Assembly: GCA_900544475.1 (NCBI GenBank)
Contig: UQVU01000017.1
Span: 1-21,321, forward strand
Reading direction: 5' to 3'
DNA length: 21,321 bases
Source: an uncultured Butyricicoccus sp.
Lineage (GTDB): Bacteria; Bacillota; Clostridia; Oscillospirales; Butyricicoccaceae
Part shown: piece by piece, positions 8,643 through 15,606 of the stretch
Position numbering within the stretch: the stretch's first letter is position 1
How the letters are laid out: the number at the start of each line of letters is the position of its first letter
Translations under genes and position numbers: made by a program
The notes under the pieces: generated by a model
Told to the model about the DNA's origin: nothing
What the model saw: only the letters and a program-made list of their open reading frames with translations
The model's database searches: none

Positions 8643-9794
8643 TTAGCGCAGTACCTGACCGGCGATGACCATTCTCTGAACCTGAGAAGTGCCCTCGTAG
8701 ATCTCGGTGATCTTTGCGTCGCGCATCATGCGCTCCATCGGGTACTCGCGGATGTAGCCGTAGCCGCCGTAGATCTGTACGCACTTGGTGGTGACGTCCA
8801 TTGCGACCTCGGAAGCGTACAGCTTGGCCATAGCAGCTTCCTTGGTGAACGGCAGGCCAACGTCGTGGTTGAACGCAGCGCGGCGAACCAGCAGGCGGGC
8901 AGCGTCGATCTGGGTTGCCATGTCGGCTACCATCCACTGCAGGCCCTGGAACTTGTCGAGGGTCTTGCCGAACTGTACGCGCTCCTTCATGTACTGAACA
9001 GCCTTGTCCAGTGCGCCCTGCGCGATGCCGAGTGCCTGAGCCGCGATGCCGATACGGCCGCCGTCCAGGGTCATCATAGCGATCTTGAAGCCGCCGTTCT
9101 CCTTGCCGAGCAGACGGTCTGCCGGAAGATGAACGTCCTCGAAAATCAGCTCAGAGGTCTGAGAGCCGCGGATGCCCATCTTATGCTCGATCTTGCCGAT
9201 AGAGAAGCCCGGATCGTCCTTGTCGACGATGAAGGCGGAAATGCCCTTGTTGCCCTTGCTCTTATCGGTCATTGCAAATACAACGTAGGTATCAGCACGG
9301 CCGCCGCCGGTGATGAACACCTTGGAGCCGTTCATGATGTAGGAGCCGTCCTCCTGCTTGACAGCAACGGTCTGCTGTGCAGCGGAGTCGGTGCCTGCGT
9401 TCGGCTCGGTCAGACCGAATGCGCCGAGCTTAGCGCCTTCCTTGGCGGTGATCAGCGGACGCAGCCACTTTTCCTTCTGCTCCGGGGTACCGAACGCGTA
9501 GATCGGCCAAGCACCCAGAGTGCCGTGTGCGGAAATGATAGCGCCGGTGGTCGCGCAGACGCGGCTCATCTCCTCGATCGCGATGGTGTAGCAGACGTAG
9601 TTGCCGCCGGAACCGCCGACTTCCTTCGGGAACTGAATGCCCATCAGACCGTACTTCATCAGCTTCTGAACGGTCTCTTCCGGATAACGCTCCTGCTCGT
9701 CGATCTCTGCCGCGATCGGCTCTACTTCATTCAGAGCGAACTGACGGCACATCTTCTGGAACAGTGCTTCTTCTTTCGTAAGCCTAAAATCCAT
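8643..9794 (-). CDS. bcd: Short-chain acyl-CoA dehydrogenase (butyryl-CoA dehydrogenase type)
   Basis: A 383-residue FAD enzyme expected to reduce crotonyl-CoA to butyryl-CoA together with EtfAB. It shows the usual three-domain ACAD fold: helical N-terminus (MDFRLTKEE), the FGLTEPNAGTDS motif, the beta-domain NGSKVFITGGG, and GGYGYIREYPMERMMRDAKI near the end. The catalytic base is Glu367 in IYEGTS, the position used by short-chain and butyryl-CoA dehydrogenases. The start at 9794 is supported by GGGAGG upstream; the frame extends 48 codons further but only through the leader. It is first in the bcd-etfB-etfA operon and is driven by the promoter at 9918-9945. crt, hbd and thl are not adjacent, so the rest of the butyrate pathway must be elsewhere. 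Another short-chain acyl-CoA substrate is possible but less likely given the neighbours. Confidence 0.93.
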   Translation of the reverse strand: MDFRLTKEEALFQKMCRQFALNEVEPIAAEIDEQERYPEETVQKLMKYGLMGIQFPKEVGGSGGNYVCYTIAIEEMSRVCATTGAIISAHGTLGAWPIYAFGTPEQKEKWLRPLITAKEGAKLGAFGLTEPNAGTDSAAQQTVAVKQEDGSYIMNGSKVFITGGGRADTYVVFAMTDKSKGNKGISAFIVDKDDPGFSIGKIEHKMGIRGSQTSELIFEDVHLPADRLLGKENGGFKIAMMTLDGGRIGIAAQALGIAQGALDKAVQYMKERVQFGKTLDKFQGLQWMVADMATQIDAARLLVRRAAFNHDVGLPFTKEAAMAKLYASEVAMDVTTKCVQIYGGYGYIREYPMERMMRDAKITEIYEGTSQVQRMVIAGQVLR

Positions 9795-9917
9795 GCCATA
9801 AACCTCCCAAGTAATATAAATATCGCAGGTATACACAAAAATACAGCGCCCGGCGACCTCTCTGCCGCGGACACTTTTTTCAGGTGATGACACCCTTCTT
9901 TGAGCATGTCTATCTCT

Positions 9918-9945
9918 ATTATATCGTTCGAAAGTCATTTGTCAA
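9918..9945 (-). promoter_or_regulatory. Consensus promoter of bcd-etfB-etfA
   Basis: On the minus strand TTGACA (9940-9945), 16-bp spacer and TATAAT (9918-9923), both hexamers perfect. The predicted start is near 9911, leaving a leader of about 117 nt, which includes a small GGTG/CACC hairpin at 9883-9894. Confidence 0.9.
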
Positions 9946-9956
9946 GGATTTAACAT
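9939..9956. promoter_or_regulatory. Putative Rex (redox repressor) operator
   Basis: Plus strand TTGTCAAGGATTTAACAT matches the Rex-type palindrome TTGTNAANNNNTTNACAA at every defined position except the last. It contains the whole -35 box of the bcd promoter, where a bound repressor would block RNA polymerase. Rex is known to control butyrate-pathway genes in clostridia according to NADH/NAD+ ratio; binding here is inferred. Confidence 0.78.
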
Positions 9957-10115
9957 ACTTTTTTCGCATAAAAGAACCGCCAGATTTTTGTGTATTATCC
10001 ATAAGTTTTTTTGCGTGCATTGTATCTTTGCACGCAAAATTGTTGCATTTGTGATTTTTTTGGCAAACTCTTGGTGAACTTTCTGCATACTATTGGTTGC
10101 TTTTGCGTAAGTATG
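9957..10115. other. AT-rich intergenic segment with a perfect palindrome
   Basis: No gene is seen between the bcd promoter and the MITE-like element. The segment contains TTTTGCGTGCA (10009-10019) and its exact complement TGCACGCAAAA (10029-10039) around a 9-nt loop. It has no T-run typical of a terminator, so it could be an operator or an insertion remnant. I found no convincing promoter for asnB here. Confidence 0.6.
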
Positions 10116-10282
10116 TTAAGGCAATACCGCATAATTGGACAAGAGCGATTTGCGAGTAAATTTTGCGTACTGACGAGGCGCGGTTTTGAAGCAATACTTT
10201 CGTATTGCAAGAAATCGCAACAAAGTCAGGGCACAAAATTTCCGCAAAGCGCCGCAGCTTTAATTGTGCGGTGTTGCCTTAA
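10116..10282. mobile_element. MITE-like element, copy 1
   Basis: Terminal inverted repeats of 21 bp (TTAAGGCAATACCGCATAATT at the left, two mismatches in the right copy, 10262-10282) bound a 167-bp non-coding element. The inside is an imperfect palindrome with AAATTTTG/CAAAATTT, CTGAC/GTCAG and a central GCAATAC-tttc-GTATTGC hairpin (10191-10208). The ends read TTAA, which may be a target duplication. No ORF of note lies within it, so it would need a transposase in trans. A second element with the same terminal core is at 19631-19706. Confidence 0.72.
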
Positions 10283-10320
10283 GTCCCGGCTGACGAAAAA
10301 TTTTTGAGGAGGAACTGCTC

Positions 10321-12150
10321 ATGTGCGGAATTGGAGGCTTTGTCGATTTTGTGCGCGACGCACGCCGCGGCGGCGCGGTGCTCAGGGCGATGGAGCGGCG
10401 TCTGCGGCCGCGCGGACCGGACGCGCACGGCGCCTATCTGGACGCTGACGCCGCCCTCGTCCACCGCCGTCTGGCGGTCATCGACCCCGAAGGCGGCGCC
10501 CAGCCCATGCTCTCCCCCGACGGGGACACGGTTCTCGTCTACAACGGCGAGCTGTACAACACCGAGGAGGTGCGGCGGACGCTGCTCGCCCTCGGCCACA
10601 CGTTTCGCGGTCATTCGGATACCGAAGTCGTGCTGCACGCCTTTCTCGAATGGGATACGGACGCTTTTCCGCGCCTTGAGGGGATTTTTGCCTTCGCCCT
10701 CTGGCAGAAAAGCCAGCGGCGTCTGGTGCTCGTGCGCGACAGGCTCGGCGTCAAGCCGCTTTTCTACCGGAAAACGCGCGGCGGACTGGTGTTCGGCTCG
10801 ACCATCGACACCGTGCTCTGCCACCCGGAGGCCGAACCCGTGCTCGATGAGGACGGTCTGCGCACGCTTCTGCTGCTCGGTCCGGCGCGGCCGCCGGAAA
10901 GCGGCGTTTTTCGCGGCATTCTGTCGCTGCTCCCCGGCTGTTTCGCCGTCCTGACGCCCGAAACGTTCACGAAAGCCGCCTACTGGAAGCTCGAGGCGCA
11001 CGAGCACGAGGACGACCTCGAAACCACCCTCTCGCGCACGCACGAGCTCATCACGGGCGCGGCGGAGCGCCAGCTCGTGAGCGACGTCCCGCTCGCCTGC
11101 TTTCTCTCGGGCGGCCTCGACTCGTCCATTCTCTCGATGGTCGCGGCGCGGCGGTACGCCGGGGAGGGAAAAACGCTTCACACCTGGTCGGTGGACTACC
11201 GCGGAAACGACCGATATTTCGTCAAAAACAGCTTTCAGCCGACCGATGACCGCGATTTTGTGACGCTGATGGCTGAAACACTCGGCACGCGGCACCACCG
11301 CGTCGTGCTCGAACCGGAGGCGGTCTGCGCGGCTCTCCTCCCTGCCGCCGAGGCACGCGGCCTGCCCGGCATGGCAGACGTTGACTCGTCGCTGCTGCTG
11401 TTCTGCGCGGCGGTCAAGCGGGGCGGCACGACCGTGTGCCTGTCGGGCGAATGCGCCGACGAGCTGTTCGGCGGCTACCCGTGGTACCACCGCGAGGAAA
11501 TCCTGTTCGAGGATACCTTCCCGTGGGCGCGGTCGGTCGGGCTGCGGCTCGGACTGCTGAAACCCGGCGTGGTTCGGGACGGCGCGGATTTCGTCCGCGA
11601 GCACTATCTCTCGACCTGCCGCCGTGCACCGAAACTGCCCTCGGACAGCCGGAAGGAGGCCCGGATGCGCGAAATGTTCGTGCTCAACCTCGACTGGTTC
11701 ATGGCGACCCTGCTCGACCGCAAGGACCGCATGAGCATGTACTCCGGCCTTGAGGTCCGCGTGCCGTTCTGCGACCATCACATCGTCGAATACGCCTATA
11801 ATATGCCGTGGGCGTTCAAGGCGCTGGACGGCCGCGAAAAGGGCATCGTCCGCCGTGCGTTTGCCGATGAACTGCCAGAAGAGGTGGTTTTCCGCAAGAA
11901 AAGCCCCTATCCCAAGACGTTTCACCCCGTTTACGCCCGTCTGTGCGCCGAGGGCGCGATGAAGATCCTCGCGGACAGAAACTCGTTCGCCGGGGCGCTG
12001 TTCGACCGGGAAGCCGTCCGCGCCCTTGTCGCTGACCCCGACAGCCTGCCCGAGCCGTGGTTCGGTCAACTGATGCGCGTGCCGCAGATCTGCGCCTATA
12101 TCATGCAGCTCGAGCACTGGGCGAAAACGTTCAAGGTGCGTCTGGCATAG
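10321..12150 (+). CDS. asnB: Asparagine synthetase, glutamine-hydrolysing
   Basis: A 609-residue cytosolic enzyme converting aspartate, glutamine and ATP to asparagine. The N-terminal class II glutamine amidotransferase domain starts with the catalytic Cys2 (MCGIGGF) and has the NGELYN and GHSDTEV motifs near 75-105. The synthetase domain begins about residue 235, with the PP-loop SGGLDSS at 263-269 and LSGECADELFGGYPWY further on. The C-terminal EVRVPFCDH and FRKKSPYPKT segments complete the family pattern. GAGGAGG lies just before the ATG. Full length for the family. It sits alone between the MITE-like element and a hairpin island; its promoter could not be identified. Confidence 0.95.
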   Translation: MCGIGGFVDFVRDARRGGAVLRAMERRLRPRGPDAHGAYLDADAALVHRRLAVIDPEGGAQPMLSPDGDTVLVYNGELYNTEEVRRTLLALGHTFRGHSDTEVVLHAFLEWDTDAFPRLEGIFAFALWQKSQRRLVLVRDRLGVKPLFYRKTRGGLVFGSTIDTVLCHPEAEPVLDEDGLRTLLLLGPARPPESGVFRGILSLLPGCFAVLTPETFTKAAYWKLEAHEHEDDLETTLSRTHELITGAAERQLVSDVPLACFLSGGLDSSILSMVAARRYAGEGKTLHTWSVDYRGNDRYFVKNSFQPTDDRDFVTLMAETLGTRHHRVVLEPEAVCAALLPAAEARGLPGMADVDSSLLLFCAAVKRGGTTVCLSGECADELFGGYPWYHREEILFEDTFPWARSVGLRLGLLKPGVVRDGADFVREHYLSTCRRAPKLPSDSRKEARMREMFVLNLDWFMATLLDRKDRMSMYSGLEVRVPFCDHHIVEYAYNMPWAFKALDGREKGIVRRAFADELPEEVVFRKKSPYPKTFHPVYARLCAEGAMKILADRNSFAGALFDREAVRALVADPDSLPEPWFGQLMRVPQICAYIMQLEHWAKTFKVRLA

Positions 12151-12155
12151 AAAAA

Positions 12156-12177
12156 GGACCGGGCGTGTGCCCGATCC
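12156..12177 (-). terminator. Hairpin with minus-strand T-run
   Basis: GGACCGGGC (12156-12164) pairs with GCCCGATCC (12169-12177) with one mismatch. On the minus strand the stem is followed by TTTTT, so it looks like a final terminator for transcripts coming from the UPF0303 gene through the hairpin cassette. Confidence 0.6.
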
Positions 12178-12186
12178 CGAATTTAT

Positions 12187-12387
12187 GGATAAAGTTATTT
12201 TATCCGGTAATTACGCGCGTCAGCGCGCATAAAATACAATCTGCAAAGCAGATTGATAAAAACCGGGAGCATGTATCACGGTTTTTATACTCTGAGAGAG
12301 AGAAAAGTTTCTGCATAGGAACTTTTCTCCGTCCGTGTTCTGCGAAGTCAGAACACAGATTGTCGGCAAAGCGTCAGCTTTGCGACA
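12187..12387 (-). repeat. Multi-hairpin cassette, copy A
   Basis: Read on the minus strand, beginning 3 bases after the UPF0303 stop codon, the hairpins are: TGTCG-CAAAGC (12361-12387), GTGTTCTG/CAGAACAC (12335-12356), GAGAAAAGTT (12300-12329), AAAAACCG/CGGTTTTT (12256-12288), CAATCTGC/GCAGATTG (12237-12255), a GCGCG stem (12214-12227), and GGATAAA/TTTATCC (12187-12205). The first six occur in the same order in copy C at 20950-21124. The CGGTTTTTATA hairpin can act as a bidirectional terminator for asnB and the UPF0303 gene. Confidence 0.85.
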
Positions 12388-12389
12388 GC

Positions 12390-12854
12390 TCACGCGAGGT
12401 ATTCCGCAAGCGTATTGATGACCAGCTGATGGTCGTCCAGATGGTCGTCGAAGCCGGAAACGCAGATCGAGCCGACAACACCCGTGCCGCGAAGCGTGAT
12501 CGGGAAGCCGCCGCCTGCCGCGTAGTCGTCGCCGCACAGCTTGCGGTCCGCGAACGTCTGGCCCGCGCTCTCCATCTCCGCGAACATTTTAAGCGACGAG
12601 CCTTCGGTCAGCTCGACCGCGTTGCGCTTGCGTGCGAGCCACAGCTCGCTCTCCGGCTTCGCGCCGTCCATGAAGAAGCGGAACACGGTAAGGCCGTTCA
12701 CCACGATCTCGACCGCGACCGGCTGCTGCTGCTTTTCCGCGTTTTCAATCAGCTTGAGGCCGATATGCAGCGCATCCTTGCGCGAAAAGCGCTCGAACTG
12801 AAACTTTTCTTCCTGCTCTGCGCACATATCGCAGATGGTTTTGTAATCCTGCAT
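12390..12854 (-). CDS. UPF0303 / HbpS-like domain protein
   Basis: A 154-residue protein of the DUF336/HbpS-like superfamily, closest in pattern to the UPF0303 group (yeast YBR137W type), often labelled heme-degrading domain protein. Visible hallmarks are VEIVVNGLTVFRFFMDG (about 48-64), the ARKRNAVEL segment, the glycine-rich GGGFPITLRGTGVVGSICVSG near 113-133, and DDHQLVINTLAEYL at the C-terminus. There is no signal peptide, so it is cytosolic. Biochemical role is not established. A good promoter precedes it at 12902-12930. It is convergent with asnB and divergent from the spore gene set. Confidence 0.85.
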   Translation of the reverse strand: MQDYKTICDMCAEQEEKFQFERFSRKDALHIGLKLIENAEKQQQPVAVEIVVNGLTVFRFFMDGAKPESELWLARKRNAVELTEGSSLKMFAEMESAGQTFADRKLCGDDYAAGGGFPITLRGTGVVGSICVSGFDDHLDDHQLVINTLAEYLA

Positions 12855-12901
12855 TATGTTTTTCTTCCTTTCTCAATGTCAAAACGAAATCCTGCACTTT
12901 T

Positions 12902-12930
12902 ATTATACTTTTATCCGTTCCATTTGGCAA
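12902..12930 (-). promoter_or_regulatory. Promoter of the UPF0303 gene
   Basis: Minus strand TTGCCA (12925-12930), 17 bp, TATAAT (12902-12907): 5 of 6 and 6 of 6 matches. Its -35 abuts the GGAGG of the divergent plus-strand gene at 12943, so the two genes share this short region. Confidence 0.78.
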
Positions 12931-12942
12931 GGAGGTCTTTCT

Positions 12943-13296
12943 TTGGCAGTTCCATCGGATACCGCCGTTCTTCGCGTGGCCGTCACGACCGCGCTCGGCG
13001 CACAGCCGCTCGAAAACGCGCTCGTAACGGTATCGACCGCACCGGACGAAAACGGCACGCGCACCCTGCTCTACGCGGTCCGCACCGACCGGGACGGCAT
13101 GACGCCGCCCATGACGCTCGCCGCGCCGCCGCGCAGCGCTTCGCTCTCCCCCGGTCAGGTCACGCCTTACGCGCTCTACACGGTCGAGGCCGCGCGGGAA
13201 GGCTTCGTGCCGCTCACCGCCCTGCACGTGACGCTGTTCGCCGGGGTGCCGGCGGTGCTCCCCGTGGCGCTCACGCCTCTGCCCGAAAAGGAGTGA
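12943..13296 (+). CDS. Small beta-sandwich protein, carboxypeptidase-regulatory-like
   Basis: A 117-residue protein with no signal peptide or membrane segment. The start is taken as TTG at 12943 because AAGGAGG (12929-12935) lies just before it; the frame is open further upstream but through non-coding sequence. The pattern VLRVAVTTALGAQPLENALVTV, then RTDRDGMTPP, TPYALYTVEAAREGF and VTLFAGVPAVLPVALTPL resembles carboxypeptidase-regulatory or CNA-B-like beta-sandwich modules, and I recall such a module at the N-terminus of clostridial cortex-lytic proteins. Here it is a free-standing gene whose stop overlaps the ribosome binding site of the SpoIID-like gene. It probably acts with that protein at the spore surface or cortex. 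Function is inferred from context. Confidence 0.75.
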   Translation: MAVPSDTAVLRVAVTTALGAQPLENALVTVSTAPDENGTRTLLYAVRTDRDGMTPPMTLAAPPRSASLSPGQVTPYALYTVEAAREGFVPLTALHVTLFAGVPAVLPVALTPLPEKE

Positions 13297-13301
13297 TTTT
13301 T

Positions 13302-14717
13302 TTGCCCGTCACCATACCCGAAACCATCACCGTGCACCTCGGTGCGCCGAGCGCCGACGCGCCCAACGTTACCGTTCCGTTCGCGGACTACATCAAGAAT
13401 GTCGCCTCCTCGGAAATCTACCCGACCTGGCCCGAGGCCGCCATCCGCGCGAACATCTACGCCCAGATGTCCTACGCGCTCAACCGGATATTTACCGAGT
13501 GGTACCGCGCCCAGGGGTACGACTTCGACATCACCAATTCCACCCGGTATGACCAGTCTTTCGTCGCCGGACGCGACATTTTCGAGAACATTTCGAACAT
13601 CGTGGACGACATGACCGGCAGCTATCTCACGCGCGGAAACGCGGTCGAGCCGCTCTTTACGCAATACTGCAACGGCACGACCGTCACCTGCCCCGGCGGG
13701 CTCAGCCAGTGGGGCACGGTCCCGCTCGCGGAGCAGGGACTTTCCGCCGAGGAAATCTTGCGCTCGTTCTACGGGGACGACATCAGCTTCGTGACGGACG
13801 CCCCGCTTGCGCCCGCCCTCGGCGGCTCGTTTCCCGGCGTGACGCTGCGGCTCGGCGAGAACAGCGAGGACGTCCGCACCGTGCAGACGCGGCTCAACCG
13901 CATTTCGACCAACTACCCCGGCATTCCGAAAATCTACCCGGCGGACGGCGTTTTTGACGCGGATACCGAGGCCGCTGTCCGCGCCTTTCAGCGCCAGTTC
14001 AACCTGACGCCCGACGGTCTGGTCGGTCGCGCGACATGGTACCGCATCGCCTCTGTCTTTAACAATGTAAAGCGGTTGAGCGAGCTGGACAGCGAGGGAC
14101 TCACCCTTGAAGAAATCTCGCGCCAGTACCCGGAGGAGCTTCGCGAGGGCATGAGCGGCGTTTCGATAAAGCTCTTGCAGTATTTTCTCGCCATCGTGGG
14201 CGAATACTTCGATGCCCTCCCCCGCTGGCAGGCGTCGCAGCTCGACGGCGTTTTCGGCCCTCAGACCCGCGAGGCTGTCGAAAGCTATCAGCGGATGCTC
14301 GGCCTGCCCGTGACCGGCGTGGTTGACCGCGCAACGTGGGACGCGCTGCTCTCGACCTACCGCTCGGTGCTGCTCGTGCAGCCGGAACAGCAGTGGCTCG
14401 AGTTGTTCGTCGGCCTGCCCGAGGTGTTTCTTGTCAGCGGAATGCGCGGCGAGGACGTCCGCCGGGCGCAGGAGCTTGTAAACATCATATCGCGCGGCTA
14501 TCCCGAGGTTCCGGCTGTCGCGGCGGACGGCATTTTCGGAGACGCGACCGAAAGCGCGGTGTCCGTTGTGCAGACGCTGCTCGGTCTGCCGGCCACGGGC
14601 GCGGTCGGGCCGCTGACATGGGAGGGCATGGCCCGGCTCGCCGCCGACGTCGAGGCGTCCTCCCTCGTAAACGCCGGGCAGTACCCCGGCTACACGCTCG
14701 GCGAGGAGGGTGAATAA
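13302..14717 (+). CDS. SpoIID-like domain protein with three peptidoglycan-binding repeats (SleC-like)
   Basis: A 471-residue protein from a TTG start at 13302, set by AAAAGGAG at 13287-13293. Residues 1-165 match the SpoIID/LytB pattern: YIKNVASSEIYPTWPEAAIRA (30-50), where Glu38 aligns with the catalytic glutamate of the lytic transglycosylase SpoIID, and GGLSQWG plus LAEQGLSAEEILRSFYG (132-158), equivalent to the conserved SpoIID C-terminal block. Three PG_binding_1 repeats follow, about 184-250, 285-352 and 381-445, each with a DGVFG/DGIFG-type turn and an ATW or LTW ending. This organisation resembles clostridial spore cortex-lytic proteins such as SleC. No signal peptide is evident, consistent with spore-compartment expression. 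It overlaps the next gene by one base (TAATG). Confidence 0.85.
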   Translation: MPVTIPETITVHLGAPSADAPNVTVPFADYIKNVASSEIYPTWPEAAIRANIYAQMSYALNRIFTEWYRAQGYDFDITNSTRYDQSFVAGRDIFENISNIVDDMTGSYLTRGNAVEPLFTQYCNGTTVTCPGGLSQWGTVPLAEQGLSAEEILRSFYGDDISFVTDAPLAPALGGSFPGVTLRLGENSEDVRTVQTRLNRISTNYPGIPKIYPADGVFDADTEAAVRAFQRQFNLTPDGLVGRATWYRIASVFNNVKRLSELDSEGLTLEEISRQYPEELREGMSGVSIKLLQYFLAIVGEYFDALPRWQASQLDGVFGPQTREAVESYQRMLGLPVTGVVDRATWDALLSTYRSVLLVQPEQQWLELFVGLPEVFLVSGMRGEDVRRAQELVNIISRGYPEVPAVAADGIFGDATESAVSVVQTLLGLPATGAVGPLTWEGMARLAADVEASSLVNAGQYPGYTLGEEGE

Positions 14718-15247
14718 TGTACAGCGAGGAACAGAAATCGCAGCATATTTACGATTTGCAAACCTGTCTGCGGCGGCTTCAGCAGGAGCGCGGCGTATCG
14801 CCTCTCGTGCCGGACGGGATTTACGGCGCGGAGACCGCCGAGGCCGTCCGAGCGCATCAGCGCGAATGCGGACTGCCCGTCACGGGCAAAGTCGACCGCG
14901 AAACCTGGGACAGCATCTACGCCGCCGCGGCACAGCTTTTCGCCGCCGATACGCCGCCCGCCGCCGTGCTTTTCTTCCCGAGAAGCGGCGTTCTCGCCCC
15001 CGGCAGCCGGGGACGCGCGGTTTTCGTGCTCCAGCTGATACTCGCCACCGCCGCGCCGCACTACGCGAACACCGCGCCCGTTCCCCTCACGGGCGAGTAC
15101 GACCCGGAGACCATCGCCGCCGTGCGTCTGATGCAGGGCGTGTTTATCCTGCCGCAGACCGGCGTGACCGACCGCGCGACATGGGACGCCCTCGCCTCTC
15201 TCCACAACGAACTTTTCATGCGCACGCCGCCCGAATGGACGATATAG
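14717..15247 (+). CDS. Two-repeat peptidoglycan-binding protein
   Basis: A 176-residue protein made almost entirely of two PG_binding_1 domains. The first (about 8-70) has LQTCLRRLQ, DGIYGAETAEAVRAHQ and GLPVTGKVDRETWDSI; the second (about 90-162) has LAPGSRGRAVFVLQLIL, GEYDPETIAAVRLMQ and LPQTGVTDRATWDAL. No catalytic domain, signal peptide or membrane helix is seen. GAGGAGGG sits 6 bases before the ATG inside the end of the upstream gene, and the two genes overlap at TAATG, so they are translationally coupled. It probably helps the SpoIID-like protein bind spore peptidoglycan. Confidence 0.88.
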   Translation: MYSEEQKSQHIYDLQTCLRRLQQERGVSPLVPDGIYGAETAEAVRAHQRECGLPVTGKVDRETWDSIYAAAAQLFAADTPPAAVLFFPRSGVLAPGSRGRAVFVLQLILATAAPHYANTAPVPLTGEYDPETIAAVRLMQGVFILPQTGVTDRATWDALASLHNELFMRTPPEWTI

Positions 15248-15266
15248 AGGCCGCAGCCTGTCGGCA

Positions 15267-15296
15267 TTTCGCGCGGAAGCGTGGTTTCGAGCGAAA
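15267..15296 (+). repeat. Hairpin with GCGTGG loop, copy 1
   Basis: TTTCGC..CG.AA and TT.CG.GCGAAA pair around loop GCGTGG with matched internal mismatches. Its AAGCGTGGTTTCGAGCGA (15277-15294) is repeated exactly, inverted, at 18161-18178. It lies 20 bases after the stop of the two-repeat protein. Confidence 0.75.
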
Positions 15297-15348
15297 CGTA
15301 TGAAATACATTAAATCCGGCAATCCTTACCGTGAAAGGGGTGTTTTTC

Positions 15349-15606
15349 ATGGTAAAGGGTATCAGCCGCCGGGTCATCGTGGTGCGTCCGGCGAGCGGCA
15401 GTCCGTTCGAGCAGGCGTTTTTTCTCGTGCGTGATGCGGCGTGTCCGCGCGGCGATGCCGTGCGCGAGGCGTGCCGCATTGCGGAAGGGTGCCTCGGCAC
15501 ACGGCGGCGCAGACGGGGACGCGCGGTCATGCCCCGGCTCGCGGCGGCGTTTCTCACGGGCGCTGTCGCGGCGAGCGTTATCTGGGGCATCGTGCTCATT
15601 TTCTGA
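15349..15606 (+). CDS. Small hypothetical protein with C-terminal membrane helix
   Basis: An 85-residue basic protein. AAAGGGG at 15335-15340 supports the ATG at 15349; an in-frame alternative six codons earlier would place that site inside the gene. The N-terminal half (VKGISRRVIVVRPASGSPFEQAFF-like pattern) matches a small protein I recall in many clostridial genomes, sometimes mislabelled as translation initiation factor 2. A run of arginines near 58-62 is followed by a hydrophobic helix from about residue 66 to the end (FLTGAVAASVIWGIVLIF), suggesting an N-in, C-terminal membrane anchor. Function unknown. It lies between the peptidoglycan-binding genes and spoIIE. Confidence 0.75.
   Translation: MVKGISRRVIVVRPASGSPFEQAFFLVRDAACPRGDAVREACRIAEGCLGTRRRRRGRAVMPRLAAAFLTGAVAASVIWGIVLIF

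Noticed and set aside
6612..9887. A very long open frame on the plus strand opposite bcd-etfB-etfA
   Set aside because: It is the antisense of three certain genes; codon bias in GC-rich genes leaves the opposite frame open. It shows no recognisable domain or ribosome binding site.
12057..13301. Upstream extension of the SpoIID-like gene to an ATG at 12057
   Set aside because: It would run through the end of asnB, the hairpin cassette and the UPF0303 gene. The TTG at 13302 with AAAAGGAG explains the start.
15267..15296. Terminator after the two-repeat peptidoglycan-binding gene
   Set aside because: The hairpin lacks a T-run, and its exact recurrence at 18161 points to a repeat unit instead.
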